Source: Sulfuricella sp. (GTDB taxonomy: Bacteria; Pseudomonadota; Gammaproteobacteria; Burkholderiales; Sulfuricellaceae). Taken from it: a stretch of DNA of 64,000 bases. This document shows positions 54,334 to 62,396 of this stretch, one piece after another. The stretch's first letter is position 1, and each line of letters starts with the position of its first letter. The notes under the pieces are model-generated. The model was not told the origin of the DNA and made no database searches. It was given only the letters and a program-made list of their open reading frames with translations. The translations under genes were made by a program, and so were the position numbers. Location of the stretch: contig JBAZID010000003.1 in the NCBI GenBank assembly GCA_041651995.1, forward strand, positions 186,501-250,500, in the 5' to 3' direction.

Positions 54334-54828
54334 TTATGGGCAGACGCTGGCAGTTTTGGCGACACTCGCCCTGCCTGTCAAGCTGACTGAAATCAAGCGC
54401 CCTGTATATCCGCTGTAACAGAGGGTGAAAACCCCGCTCGAATCACTGGTACCCGTTGAACGGTATTGAATTTCAGCATTATTTGTAAAACCTGAGCCCA
54501 CCAGTGCAAAACCAGTTTTAAGCGCCTCGTGCTCGCGCAGCGCCTCGCCTGCATCAATAGCCGCGTTTGCGTTGGCATCCACCCAGATCGTCCAGCCACT
54601 GCCGAAATCAGCGCCTGCCGCAGTCACACGTACGCTTGTCCCGCGCTTGATAGCCTCACTCCGGGCCAGGGCAAGCCCGGAAATAAAATCATTCGCCTGA
54701 GTCGAAATACTGTTATTAATAATCAAATCTCTAAAGCTGGGCACAGCGATTGCCAAGAGCACCCCGGCGATCGCGATGGTAATCATCATCTCGATCAAGG
54801 TAAAACCGCCTGTGGAGGTTTTTTTCAT
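54334..54828 (-). CDS. fimT: minor pilin FimT/FimU (GspH-like)
   Basis: First gene of the minor-pilin operon, 164 residues. The short leader MKKTSTGG is cut before FTLIEMMITIAIAGVLLAIAVPSFRD (Glu5 present). The GspH/FimT domain follows, with ANDFISGLALARSEAIKRGTSV and a C-terminal Cys pair (LCYSG and SVCP). FimT proteins can bind DNA during natural transformation; FimU-type members prime pili. Which role applies here is not visible. Confidence 0.9.
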   Translation of the reverse strand: MKKTSTGGFTLIEMMITIAIAGVLLAIAVPSFRDLIINNSISTQANDFISGLALARSEAIKRGTSVRVTAAGADFGSGWTIWVDANANAAIDAGEALREHEALKTGFALVGSGFTNNAEIQYRSTGTSDSSGVFTLCYSGYTGRLISVSLTGRASVAKTASVCP

Positions 54829-54876
54829 ATCCGAATGAACGCCTTTTTAAGTTGATTCGATCATAATTTAAAATGT

Positions 54877-54892
54877 TGGCACGATGCTAGCA
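54877..54892 (+). promoter_or_regulatory. candidate sigma-54 promoter upstream of thiO
   Basis: TGGCAC, five bases, then TAGCA gives GG and GC dinucleotides exactly 12 bp apart, as required for the -24/-12 boxes. It has one mismatch from the TTGCA consensus. The inferred transcript would start about 20 bp before thiO. It points away from the pilin operon. A chance match cannot be excluded. Confidence 0.35.
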
Positions 54893-54924
54893 CGAAATGA
54901 CAAACGGTTGCCTGAATGGGATAA

Positions 54925-56031
54925 GTGGTCAAACATGAAAGTAAAGTTGTGACGCATGACATCATAATCATCGGCGCGGGTGTTGCAGGATGCGCTACAG
55001 CCCTGGAGCTCGCGAGTCAGGGCGCACGAGTACGGCTAATTGACCAGGGCGGTTTGGGACAGGAATCCTCCTGGGCTGGAGGAGGAATACTGTATCCCCT
55101 TTTGCCGTGGGATTACGTTGATGCCGTCAACCAACTGGTAAAGCAGAGCATTGCCTTATTCCCCTCCTGGGCCGAGAAACTGCGTGCGGAAAGTGGCATC
55201 GATCCCGAATACCGGCAATGCGGCATGCTGGTGTTGCCTGCTTTTTCCGCAGATAGCGCACGAGCATGGTGTAACACCCATGACACCTGGCTGGAAACAT
55301 CAGGAGCACGGAAGGTCATTCCTGAACTGGCCACAGACGAAGATGCCTTATGGCTTCCTGACGTCACGCAGGCCCGCAACCCGAGGCTGCTCAAAGCTTT
55401 GCGGTGCCGATTGGAACAGCTTGGCGTCGAAATCTCCGAGCACACCGAGGTCACGGGGTGGAGAAACGATGGCGAGAAAATCACCGCTGTTGAGACAAAC
55501 CAGGGCACCCTCAATGCAGGGCGTTATGTCGTCACCTCGGGCGCATGGAGCAAGGCCTTGCTGGGCGAATACTCGCTGAATCTGGATATCCGCCCCATTC
55601 GTGGCCAGATGCTGCTGTTCAAGACAGAGCCGGGCATTTTGCGCACCATCATTCTGAAAAACGGCACTTACCTGATTCCTCGCCTGGATGGCCACATTCT
55701 GGCGGGCAGCACACTGGAAGACGTGGGCTTCGACAAAACCACGACGGAAGAAGCCAAAGCCATGCTCTATGCTCGGGCCACCGAGATTCTGCCGCTGCTA
55801 AAAAGCACGCCCCTGGTCCAGCACTGGTCCGGGCTGCGCCCTGGCTCGCCGGACAACATCCCCACCATCGATCGCCACCCGCAACTGGAAAATCTGTATC
55901 TCAACAGCGGTCATTACCGCTACGGCGTCACCATGGCGCCTGCCAGCGCGGAAATCATGGCCAATCTGATTCTGGGGCGGCCTCAGGCAATCGACATTAC
56001 CCCTTACCACTGGCCGGTCGGCACAAAATAA
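54925..56031 (+). CDS. thiO: glycine oxidase ThiO-type FAD-dependent oxidoreductase
   Basis: Oxidises glycine to iminoacetate (dehydroglycine) for the thiazole ring of thiamine. The 368-residue DAO-family flavoprotein has the dinucleotide site IIIIGAGVAGCATALELA (13-30), AGGGILYPLLPWDY, and PIRGQMLLF and GSTLEDVGFD, which are characteristic of ThiO. The C-terminal HWSGLRPGSPDNIPTI and YRYGVTMAPASAEIM complete the FAD and substrate site. The start is GTG at 54925; GTG at 54949 (VTHDIIIIG) is an alternative. No other thiamine gene is adjacent. Confidence 0.88.
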   Translation: MVKHESKVVTHDIIIIGAGVAGCATALELASQGARVRLIDQGGLGQESSWAGGGILYPLLPWDYVDAVNQLVKQSIALFPSWAEKLRAESGIDPEYRQCGMLVLPAFSADSARAWCNTHDTWLETSGARKVIPELATDEDALWLPDVTQARNPRLLKALRCRLEQLGVEISEHTEVTGWRNDGEKITAVETNQGTLNAGRYVVTSGAWSKALLGEYSLNLDIRPIRGQMLLFKTEPGILRTIILKNGTYLIPRLDGHILAGSTLEDVGFDKTTTEEAKAMLYARATEILPLLKSTPLVQHWSGLRPGSPDNIPTIDRHPQLENLYLNSGHYRYGVTMAPASAEIMANLILGRPQAIDITPYHWPVGTK

Positions 56032-56069
56032 ATTACATTCTCATACTCACTTGAATATAGGGATTTGTC

Positions 56070-56684
56070 ATGTCCGACCGCAAAGCGTACTGGGAACAAA
56101 TCTACTCCACCCGCAAGCCGCATGAAGTCGGCTGGTTTCAGGCCTATCCGGAAATTCCGCTGCACCTGATTGCCTCGACCGGCGTGGACAGGAATGCAGC
56201 CATTATCGACGTGGGCGGCGGCGCCTCCAACCTGGTGGATGCCTTGCTGGAAAACGGCTACAGCGATGTGACTGTGCTCGATCTTTCCGCTGCCGCGCTG
56301 GAAGCCACCAGGGCCAGGCTCGGAGAAGCGTCAAGCAGGGTGAAATGGCTGGTCGAGGATATCACCTGTTTCAACCCGCCGCGGCAATACGATGTATGGC
56401 ACGACCGGGCAGTATTCCATTTCCTCACCGAGGCCTCGGACCGCCAGCACTATATGGAAGCGGCCCGCGCCGCCCTGCCCCCCGGAGGAAATCTCATCAT
56501 GGCGGCCTTCGCGCTCGATGGCCCGCCCCAGTGCAGCGGGCTGGATGTGGTGCGCTACAGCCCGGAAAGCCTGCAACGGGAAGCCGGTGATGGATTTACG
56601 CTTGCAGAATCCTTTGGCGGCCTCCATATCACCCCTTCCCAGGGCAAGCAGTCTTATACGTTTTGCCGCTTTATCCGGAAGTAA
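56070..56684 (+). CDS. class I SAM-dependent methyltransferase
   Basis: A 204-residue soluble methyltransferase. The N-terminus KAYWEQIYSTRKPHEVGWFQ is typical of a widespread family of small class I enzymes. Motif I (IIDVGGGASNLVDAL, about 45-59), the acidic end of beta-2 (VTVLDLS) and motif IV region (YDVWHDRAVFHFL) are visible. The substrate is unknown. It follows thiO after 38 bp and precedes a small conserved gene by 7 bp. Confidence 0.88.
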   Translation: MSDRKAYWEQIYSTRKPHEVGWFQAYPEIPLHLIASTGVDRNAAIIDVGGGASNLVDALLENGYSDVTVLDLSAAALEATRARLGEASSRVKWLVEDITCFNPPRQYDVWHDRAVFHFLTEASDRQHYMEAARAALPPGGNLIMAAFALDGPPQCSGLDVVRYSPESLQREAGDGFTLAESFGGLHITPSQGKQSYTFCRFIRK

Positions 56685-56691
56685 AACCCGC

Positions 56692-56949
56692 ATGAACAAA
56701 CCCCAAATCAAACTGGGCGCCACATACAGTAATGGCTGCTTCCACAACCACTGGGAAGTGCGCCAGGTTCTGGCACAGGGCGTAACCTGTGAGCACGAGA
56801 ACACGCCGGATTGCGTGAAATACAAGGTATTGGCAGGCCCGCAACGGCGGCGCAGCTTCATCTGCAGCGAGGAAGAGTTCTCGCGCTGGGTGCGTTATGA
56901 AGTCGCCCGAGACGAGAATTCCTGGTTCAAGATCGAGAGTGTGGACTAG
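56692..56949 (+). CDS. small conserved hypothetical protein (85 aa)
   Basis: An 85-residue basic-to-neutral protein (MNKPQIKLGATYSNGCFHNHWEVRQV at the start, in two parts) with three cysteines and several tryptophans. It has no signal peptide or membrane segment. It is seven bases after the methyltransferase stop, so co-transcription is likely. The frame is open further upstream, but that part lies inside the methyltransferase. I do not recognise the family and propose no function. Its stop TAG is followed by CAGTCAGTCAC, reminiscent of the edge of the heptamer repeats elsewhere. Confidence 0.65.
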   Translation: MNKPQIKLGATYSNGCFHNHWEVRQVLAQGVTCEHENTPDCVKYKVLAGPQRRRSFICSEEEFSRWVRYEVARDENSWFKIESVD

Positions 56950-56976
56950 CAGTCAGTCACGTTGAATTTCATGGTT

Positions 56977-57022
56977 GTAGGTCGGGCTTTAGCCCGAAAT
57001 GTCGGGTTAAAACCCGACCTAC
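56977..57022. repeat. GTAGGTCGGG palindromic repeat
   Basis: Outer arms GTAGGTCGGG (56977-56986) and CCCGACCTAC (57013-57022) enclose two inner palindromes: CGGGCTTTAGCCCG (56983-56996) and GTCGGGTTAAAACCCGAC (57001-57018). The element fills the gap between the 85-aa gene and valS, which are convergent. No T-tract is present, but the stable structure could still end transcription. Confidence 0.8.
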
Positions 57023-57040
57023 GACGTGTTGACGTTACTA

Positions 57041-59776
57041 CTAACCCAGCCTGGCCAGCTGCACCCGCAGTTTCTCCAGCATCGCGCCAAAGCTCACCAT
57101 CCGCTCCTTTTCCTGCTCCACCACAGCGGCAGGCGCGCGTGCGACGAAGCTCTCGTTGCCCAGCTTGGCGTGGGCCTTGGCGATTTCGCCTTCGAGGCGC
57201 GCGATCTCCTTGGACAGGCGCGCCTGTTCGGCTTCCTTGTCCACCTCGATCTTGAGCATCAGGCGCACATCGCCCACCACTGCGACCGGCGCATCTGCGT
57301 CCGGCAGTTCGCCTTCCACGATGGTGATTTCAGAGATCTTTGCCAGCGCCTGGAGGTAGGGAGCCAAAGCGGAAATATCGCCCAGCGCGACCAGCGGCAC
57401 TTTCTGCGCGGGTGAAATATTCATTTCACCGCGCAGGGCACGGCAGGCGTTAACCATTTCCTTGAGCTGCGCGGCCTGAGCCATGGCAACGGCATCCACC
57501 CTGCCCGGGTCGGCCTGCGGATAGGCTTGCAGCATGACACTCTCGCCACTCCTGTTCGCCAGCGGAGCCACTTTCTGCCACAGTTCCTCGGTGATGAAGG
57601 GGATGATGGGGTGAGCCAGGCGCAGCAGGGTTTCCAGCACGCGCACCAGGGCGCGGCGCGTGGCCCTTTGCTGCGCCTCGTTGCCACCCGCGATCTGCAC
57701 CTTGGCCAGTTCCACATACCAGTCGCAGTACTCGTCCCAGGCAAATTCGTAGATGGCGCGCGCCGCCATGTCGAAGCGGTAGGAGCCGAACGCCTCGGCC
57801 ACGTCCTGTTCGGCCTGCTGCAGGCGGCCGATGATCCATTTGTCCATGTCCGAATACTGCAGGGGCAGGCTTTCATCCTGTCCGCAATCCTTGCCTTCGG
57901 TATTCATCAGCACAAAGCGGGTGGCATTCCACAGCTTGTTGCAGAAATTGCGGTAGCCTTCGCAGCGCTTGAAGTCGAACTTGATGTCGCGCCCGTGCGA
58001 AGCCAGGCTGGCAAAGGTGAAGCGGATGGCGTCCGTGCCGAAGGAGGCGATGCCTTCTGGGAAATCCTTGCGCGTACCTTTTTCGATCGAGGCCGCCTGC
58101 TTCGGATTCATCAGGCCGGTGGTGCGCTTCTGCACCAGGGTTTCCAGTTCGATGCCGTCGATCAGGTCGATCGGGTCGATGACATTGCCCTTGGACTTGC
58201 TCATCTTGTTGCCGTGCATGTCGCGTACCAGGCCGTGCACATACACTTCCCTGAACGGCACCTGGTCGGTGAAATGCAGCGACATCATGATCATGCGGGC
58301 GACCCAGAAGAAAATGATGTCGAAGCCCGTGACCAGCACGCTGGAAGGCAGGAAAGTCTTGAGTTCGTCCGTCTGTTCCGGCCAGCCCAGGGTGGAGAAC
58401 GGCCACAGCGCTGAGGAAAACCAGGTGTCGAGCACGTCCTCGTCCTGGCGCAGGTTCTTGCCCGCACCGGCCTGCTGCTGCGCCTCGGCGAGATTGCGCG
58501 CGACGTAGAAGTTGCCGTCCTCGTCGTACCACGCCGGGATGCGGTGCCCCCACCACAGCTGGCGCGAGATGCACCAGTCCTGGATGTTTTCCAGCCACTG
58601 GTTGTAGACGTGGGTCCAGTTTTCCGGCACGAATTTCACTTCGCCCTTGGCCACCACGTCCAGGCCGCGCCTGGCCAGCCCTTCCATGGCCACGTACCAC
58701 TGGTCGGTGAGCATCGGCTCGATCACGGTGTGGGTGCGGTCGCCGCGCGGCACCATGAGCTTGTGCGGCTTGGCGGCCACCAGCAGGCCTTGCACCTCGA
58801 GGTCGGCTACGATTCTCTTGCGCGCCTCGTAGCGCTCCATGCCCTGGTATTCTGCCGGGGCCAGGTCGTTGATCCTGGCATCCAGCGTCAGGATGCTCAT
58901 CGGCTCCAGGTGATGGCGCTGGCCCACCTGGTAGTCGTTGAAATCGTGCGCGGGGGTGATCTTGACGCAGCCGGTACCGAATTCCTTGTCCACATAATCA
59001 TCGGCGATGATGGGGATGGTGCGCTCGCACAGAGGCAGGCGCACGTGCTTGCCGACCAGGTGCCGGTAGCGCTCATCCTCGGGATGCACCGCTACCGCCA
59101 TGTCGCCCAGCATGGTTTCGGGGCGGGTGGTGGCAACGATCAAGGCCTCAGCGCAGCCTTCCACCGGGTAGCAGATGTGCCACATGAAGCCGTCTTCTTC
59201 TTCCGAAATCACTTCGAGGTCGGACACCGCCGTCATCAATACCGGATCCCAGTTGACCAGGCGCTTGCCGCGATAGATCAGCCCTTGCTCGTAGAGTTTG
59301 ACGAAAACTTCCGAAACGGCCGTGGACAGACCCTCGTCCATGGTGAAGCGCTCGCGCGACCAGTCGCAGGAGGCGCCGAGGCGGCGCATCTGGCGCGTGA
59401 TGGTCGAGCCGGACTGTTCTTTCCATTCCCAGACTTTTTCCAGGAACTTCTCGCGCCCCAGGTCGTGGCGGGAAATGCCTTTTGCATCCAGCTGCCGCTC
59501 CACCACGATCTGCGTGGCGATGCCGGCGTGGTCGGTGCCCGGCTGCCACAGGGTGTTCTCGCCCTTCATGCGGTGGTAGCGCACCAGCGTGTCCATCAGG
59601 GTGTCCTGGAAGGCATGTCCCATGTGCAGCGTGCCGGTGACGTTGGGCGGCGGCAGCATGATGCAGTAGGCGGCCTTGTCCGGCGCGGTGGTGGCGCGAA
59701 AATAGCCGCTGGATTCCCAGCGGGGATACCAGTGCGCCTCGATGGCGGCGGGTTCAAAGCTTTTGGCGAGTTCCAT
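57041..59776 (-). CDS. valS: valine--tRNA ligase ValS
   Basis: Class Ia aminoacyl-tRNA synthetase of 911 residues that charges tRNA-Val. The HIGH motif is PPPNVTGTLHMGH (42-54) and the KMSKS motif NKMSKSKGNV lies near residue 523. The CP1 editing domain is at about 190-330 (TTRPETMLGDMAV). A C-terminal coiled-coil arm (about 845-911) contains LSKEIARLEGEIAKAHAKLGNESF in part. It is the last gene of pepA-holC-hypothetical-valS. Confidence 0.97.
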   Translation of the reverse strand: MELAKSFEPAAIEAHWYPRWESSGYFRATTAPDKAAYCIMLPPPNVTGTLHMGHAFQDTLMDTLVRYHRMKGENTLWQPGTDHAGIATQIVVERQLDAKGISRHDLGREKFLEKVWEWKEQSGSTITRQMRRLGASCDWSRERFTMDEGLSTAVSEVFVKLYEQGLIYRGKRLVNWDPVLMTAVSDLEVISEEEDGFMWHICYPVEGCAEALIVATTRPETMLGDMAVAVHPEDERYRHLVGKHVRLPLCERTIPIIADDYVDKEFGTGCVKITPAHDFNDYQVGQRHHLEPMSILTLDARINDLAPAEYQGMERYEARKRIVADLEVQGLLVAAKPHKLMVPRGDRTHTVIEPMLTDQWYVAMEGLARRGLDVVAKGEVKFVPENWTHVYNQWLENIQDWCISRQLWWGHRIPAWYDEDGNFYVARNLAEAQQQAGAGKNLRQDEDVLDTWFSSALWPFSTLGWPEQTDELKTFLPSSVLVTGFDIIFFWVARMIMMSLHFTDQVPFREVYVHGLVRDMHGNKMSKSKGNVIDPIDLIDGIELETLVQKRTTGLMNPKQAASIEKGTRKDFPEGIASFGTDAIRFTFASLASHGRDIKFDFKRCEGYRNFCNKLWNATRFVLMNTEGKDCGQDESLPLQYSDMDKWIIGRLQQAEQDVAEAFGSYRFDMAARAIYEFAWDEYCDWYVELAKVQIAGGNEAQQRATRRALVRVLETLLRLAHPIIPFITEELWQKVAPLANRSGESVMLQAYPQADPGRVDAVAMAQAAQLKEMVNACRALRGEMNISPAQKVPLVALGDISALAPYLQALAKISEITIVEGELPDADAPVAVVGDVRLMLKIEVDKEAEQARLSKEIARLEGEIAKAHAKLGNESFVARAPAAVVEQEKERMVSFGAMLEKLRVQLARLG

Positions 59777-59816
59777 GGTGCAAGAAGGGGCTGGCTGAAA
59801 AGGGAGGAATTATAGC

Positions 59817-60317
59817 CTAATCATCGGCATCATTGGCGCGGCCAGCCATCGCACCGGGCTGCTTCCGCAATTCCTCGGCAACCGCCTCGCGCACCACCGA
59901 TTCCAGTTGCATGGAAAACTGGTCCAGCATGCTGGACATCGCCCGGTCCATGGCGGAAGCAATATGCCCGGAAAGCCGCTGATCGAGAATTTCCAGAATC
60001 CGCCGGTCAAGATTCTCCAGCGACTGGCCACTCAGGCTGAGGGGGGGGGCAGGTGAAAAATCTTCGGGCACTGGCTTGGCATCGGCATCTTCCAGCAGCA
60101 GGAACGGAAATTCGCTCATGACCGGCTTGTCTTCCACCACCTCGGTCAACACGGGAATGATATCTTCCTCGACCTGAACCTCTTCCGTCAGCACCGGAAA
60201 ATCCATTGGCGGGGGTATGGCAGGCGCCTTTTCAAGCCTGTCGTAGTGCCGCTTCAGCAAAGCGTCCATCTTGGCGAGAACGTCGTCGTGCGCGGAGCGA
60301 GTGGAATCCATCGTCAT
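59817..60317 (-). CDS. conserved hypothetical protein between holC and valS
   Basis: A 166-residue acidic soluble protein. The N-terminal helix (AHDDVLAKMDALLKRHYDRLE) is followed by a Pro/Glu/Val-rich middle (about 32-90) and a C-terminal amphipathic helical region (RRILEILDQRLSGHIASAMDRAM, in two parts). The ATG overlaps the holC stop (ATGA), so the gene is real and coupled. A run of nine C residues on the coding strand (60041-60049) falls in the PAPPL stretch near residue 90 and could be slippage-prone. I do not recognise a named family. Confidence 0.75.
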   Translation of the reverse strand: MTMDSTRSAHDDVLAKMDALLKRHYDRLEKAPAIPPPMDFPVLTEEVQVEEDIIPVLTEVVEDKPVMSEFPFLLLEDADAKPVPEDFSPAPPLSLSGQSLENLDRRILEILDQRLSGHIASAMDRAMSSMLDQFSMQLESVVREAVAEELRKQPGAMAGRANDADD

Positions 60318-60751
60318 GAGTGACGCTTGCCGGTCTGGCTCATGTCGTGAGAACGGATTTCATAGCCCCGGTCGCGATAGAAACGGAAACGCTCTCGCGC
60401 CGCCTCGCAGTCGGCCTCATCAGTAGTCACGATCTCGATCAGGCGTTGAAAACGGCTGAAAAAGGCCGGCCTGCCGCCGCTCAGATTGAGCAGCACCTGC
60501 TCATGCAACAGCTCTCCCGGATCGTAATCGACGATGACCGGCGTCACCGCAGCCAGTTCGTCGCGGGCGCGGCAGTGTGGCAGGAAGCCGGTGGCGGGAA
60601 CGTTCCACAACAGCTGGTCCATCCTCACCGCATGACCCTCGTCGGATGTCAGCACCAGCACGCGCAAGCCTTGCTCCAGCGCCTTGGCGCTGAGCTTGCA
60701 GGCAAGCAGCTGCTTGTCCTGAACGTGGGTGTAAAAGTCGATTTGGGTCAT
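60314..60751 (-). CDS. holC: DNA polymerase III subunit chi HolC
   Basis: The 145-residue chi subunit of the DNA polymerase III clamp-loader complex; it links the holoenzyme to SSB. The family start (TQIDFYTHVQDKQLLACKLSAKAL) and MDQLLWNVPATGFLPH are visible. It lies downstream of pepA after a palindromic repeat and overlaps the next gene by four bases. The order pepA-holC-valS is conserved in gamma- and betaproteobacteria. Confidence 0.93.
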   Translation of the reverse strand: MTQIDFYTHVQDKQLLACKLSAKALEQGLRVLVLTSDEGHAVRMDQLLWNVPATGFLPHCRARDELAAVTPVIVDYDPGELLHEQVLLNLSGGRPAFFSRFQRLIEIVTTDEADCEAARERFRFYRDRGYEIRSHDMSQTGKRHS

Positions 60752-60763
60752 ATCATCATGTAT

Positions 60764-60791
60764 GGCGGGTTACGCTACGCTAACCCACCCT
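60764..60791. repeat. GGCGGGTTA palindromic repeat between pepA and holC
   Basis: GGCGGGTTACGC and TACGCTAACCCACC form an imperfect inverted repeat, followed by CTAC, in the 51-bp gap between holC and pepA. It resembles a repeat (GTAGGGTGGGTTAGCG type) seen in many proteobacterial genomes. Confidence 0.6.
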
Positions 60792-60802
60792 ACATTGTTT
60801 TC

Positions 60803-62305
60803 TTAATTTGCCTTAGTTTGCTCGGCGCGGTTGAGCAGAAAATGCACCAGCAAGGGCACCGGCCGCCCGGTGGCGCCCTTTTCCTTGCCCGACTTCCAGG
60901 CCGTGCCGGCAATATCCAGATGCGCCCATTCATATTCCTTGGTGAAGCGGGAGAGGAAGCAGGCCGCCGTCACCGTACCACCCGCGCGGCCGCCGATATT
61001 GGCGATATCGGCAAAATTGCTCTTCAGCTGCTCCTGGTACTCATCCCACAGCGGCAGCTGCCAGGCACGGTCATAAGTCTCCTCGCCGGCATGCAGCAGT
61101 TCGCGCGCCAGCGGGTCGTGATTGGCCAGCAGCCCGCTGGCCTGATGGCCAAGGGCGATAACGCAAGCGCCGGTCAGGGTGGCAATATCCACCACGGCCG
61201 CCGGTTCGAATCGGGCTGCGTAAGTCAGCGCATCGCACAGGATCAGGCGCCCTTCGGCATCGGTATTGAGAATCTCGATGGTCTGGCCGGACATGCTGGT
61301 GACCACGTCACCCGGCTTGTTGGCATTGCCATCGGGCAAGTTTTCGCAGGTCGGAATGATGCCCACCACATTGAGCGGCAGCTTCATCTGCGCAATAGCC
61401 ATGAATGTGCCAAGCACGCTCGCAGCGCCGCACATGTCATATTTCATCTCGTCCATCTCTGCTGCGGGCTTGAGTGAAATACCACCGGCGTCAAAGGTAA
61501 TGCCCTTGCCGACCAGCACCACCGGCTTCTGCCCTTTCTTGCCCCCGGCATGGTGCATCACGATCAGCTTGGGCGGCTGGCGGCTGCCCTTGGCGACGGA
61601 AAGGAAGGAACCCATCTTGAGCTCTTCCAGTTGCTGCTGCTCCAGCACCTCAACCTTGAACCCCTGGGCCTTGGCCAGTTCCTGCGCCTGCTCGGCGATG
61701 TGGGCCGGAGTACAGATATTGCCCGGCAGATTGGCCAGATCCTTGGCCAGATTCATGCCCTGGGCAATTGCCAGTCCCTGCTGCATGGCATTTTCGCCAA
61801 TCGCCAGCTCATTGCGGCGCGGAACGTTCAGCACCATCTTGCGCAATGGGCGGCGCAATTCATCCTGCTTGCTCTTGAGGCGGTCGAAGCGATACACGCT
61901 TTCCACCGCCATTATCACCGCCTGTTCAATTTTCCACGCCAGTTCACGCTTCTTCACTGGCACTTCGGTCAGATACATTACTGCTTCGGTAGCACCCGTT
62001 TCATTCAGGGTTTTGACTGCTGCGCTGACCGCCTGACGGTATTCCTTGTCGCGAAATTCACGCTCCTTGCCCAAACCGACCAGCAGCACGCGGTCGCATA
62101 GGGTATTGGAAACATTATGCAGCAACAGCGTGCTGCCCAGCTTGCCGTCCATATCCCCGCGCCGCAAGATATCGCTGATGAAAAAGCCGGAAATGCGGTC
62201 CATGAGGTCCGCCGCGAGAGAAAGCTTGCGATGTTCGAAAACACCCACCACCACGCAGGCGGTGCGCTGTTTTTCCGGACTGCCGCTTTTTATGCTAAAT
62301 TCCAC
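60803..62305 (-). CDS. pepA: leucyl aminopeptidase PepA
   Basis: Cytosolic M17 aminopeptidase, also a DNA-binding protein in E. coli. From GTG at 62305 it has 500 residues; AAGGAG lies seven bases upstream, which favours this over the ATG 21 bp further up. The catalytic domain shows GKGITFDAGGISLKPAAEMD (metal and active-site Lys), DMCGAASVLGTF, and NTDAEGRLILCDAL (the family signature). It is divergent from lptF across 91 bp. Confidence 0.96.
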   Translation of the reverse strand: MEFSIKSGSPEKQRTACVVVGVFEHRKLSLAADLMDRISGFFISDILRRGDMDGKLGSTLLLHNVSNTLCDRVLLVGLGKEREFRDKEYRQAVSAAVKTLNETGATEAVMYLTEVPVKKRELAWKIEQAVIMAVESVYRFDRLKSKQDELRRPLRKMVLNVPRRNELAIGENAMQQGLAIAQGMNLAKDLANLPGNICTPAHIAEQAQELAKAQGFKVEVLEQQQLEELKMGSFLSVAKGSRQPPKLIVMHHAGGKKGQKPVVLVGKGITFDAGGISLKPAAEMDEMKYDMCGAASVLGTFMAIAQMKLPLNVVGIIPTCENLPDGNANKPGDVVTSMSGQTIEILNTDAEGRLILCDALTYAARFEPAAVVDIATLTGACVIALGHQASGLLANHDPLARELLHAGEETYDRAWQLPLWDEYQEQLKSNFADIANIGGRAGGTVTAACFLSRFTKEYEWAHLDIAGTAWKSGKEKGATGRPVPLLVHFLLNRAEQTKAN

Positions 62306-62327
62306 GTAATGCTCCTTTTGTCCCAAG

Positions 62328-62357
62328 TTGACAAAATTTGATCAGAAGCCAAATTAT
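62328..62357 (+). promoter_or_regulatory. candidate promoter of lptFG
   Basis: A perfect TTGACA (62328-62333) is followed after 18 bp by AATTAT (62352-62357), a moderate -10 box, about 40 bp before the lptF ATG. It lies in the 91-bp divergent gap with pepA. Confidence 0.45.
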
Positions 62358-62396
62358 CCTCAGTCTTGACCAACAAAGTCAAAGAAAACCCAAAAC

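Noticed and set aside
58544..59815. 423-codon plus-strand open frame opposite valS
   Set aside because: It is a shadow of valS, whose HIGH and KMSKS motifs are in place on the minus strand.
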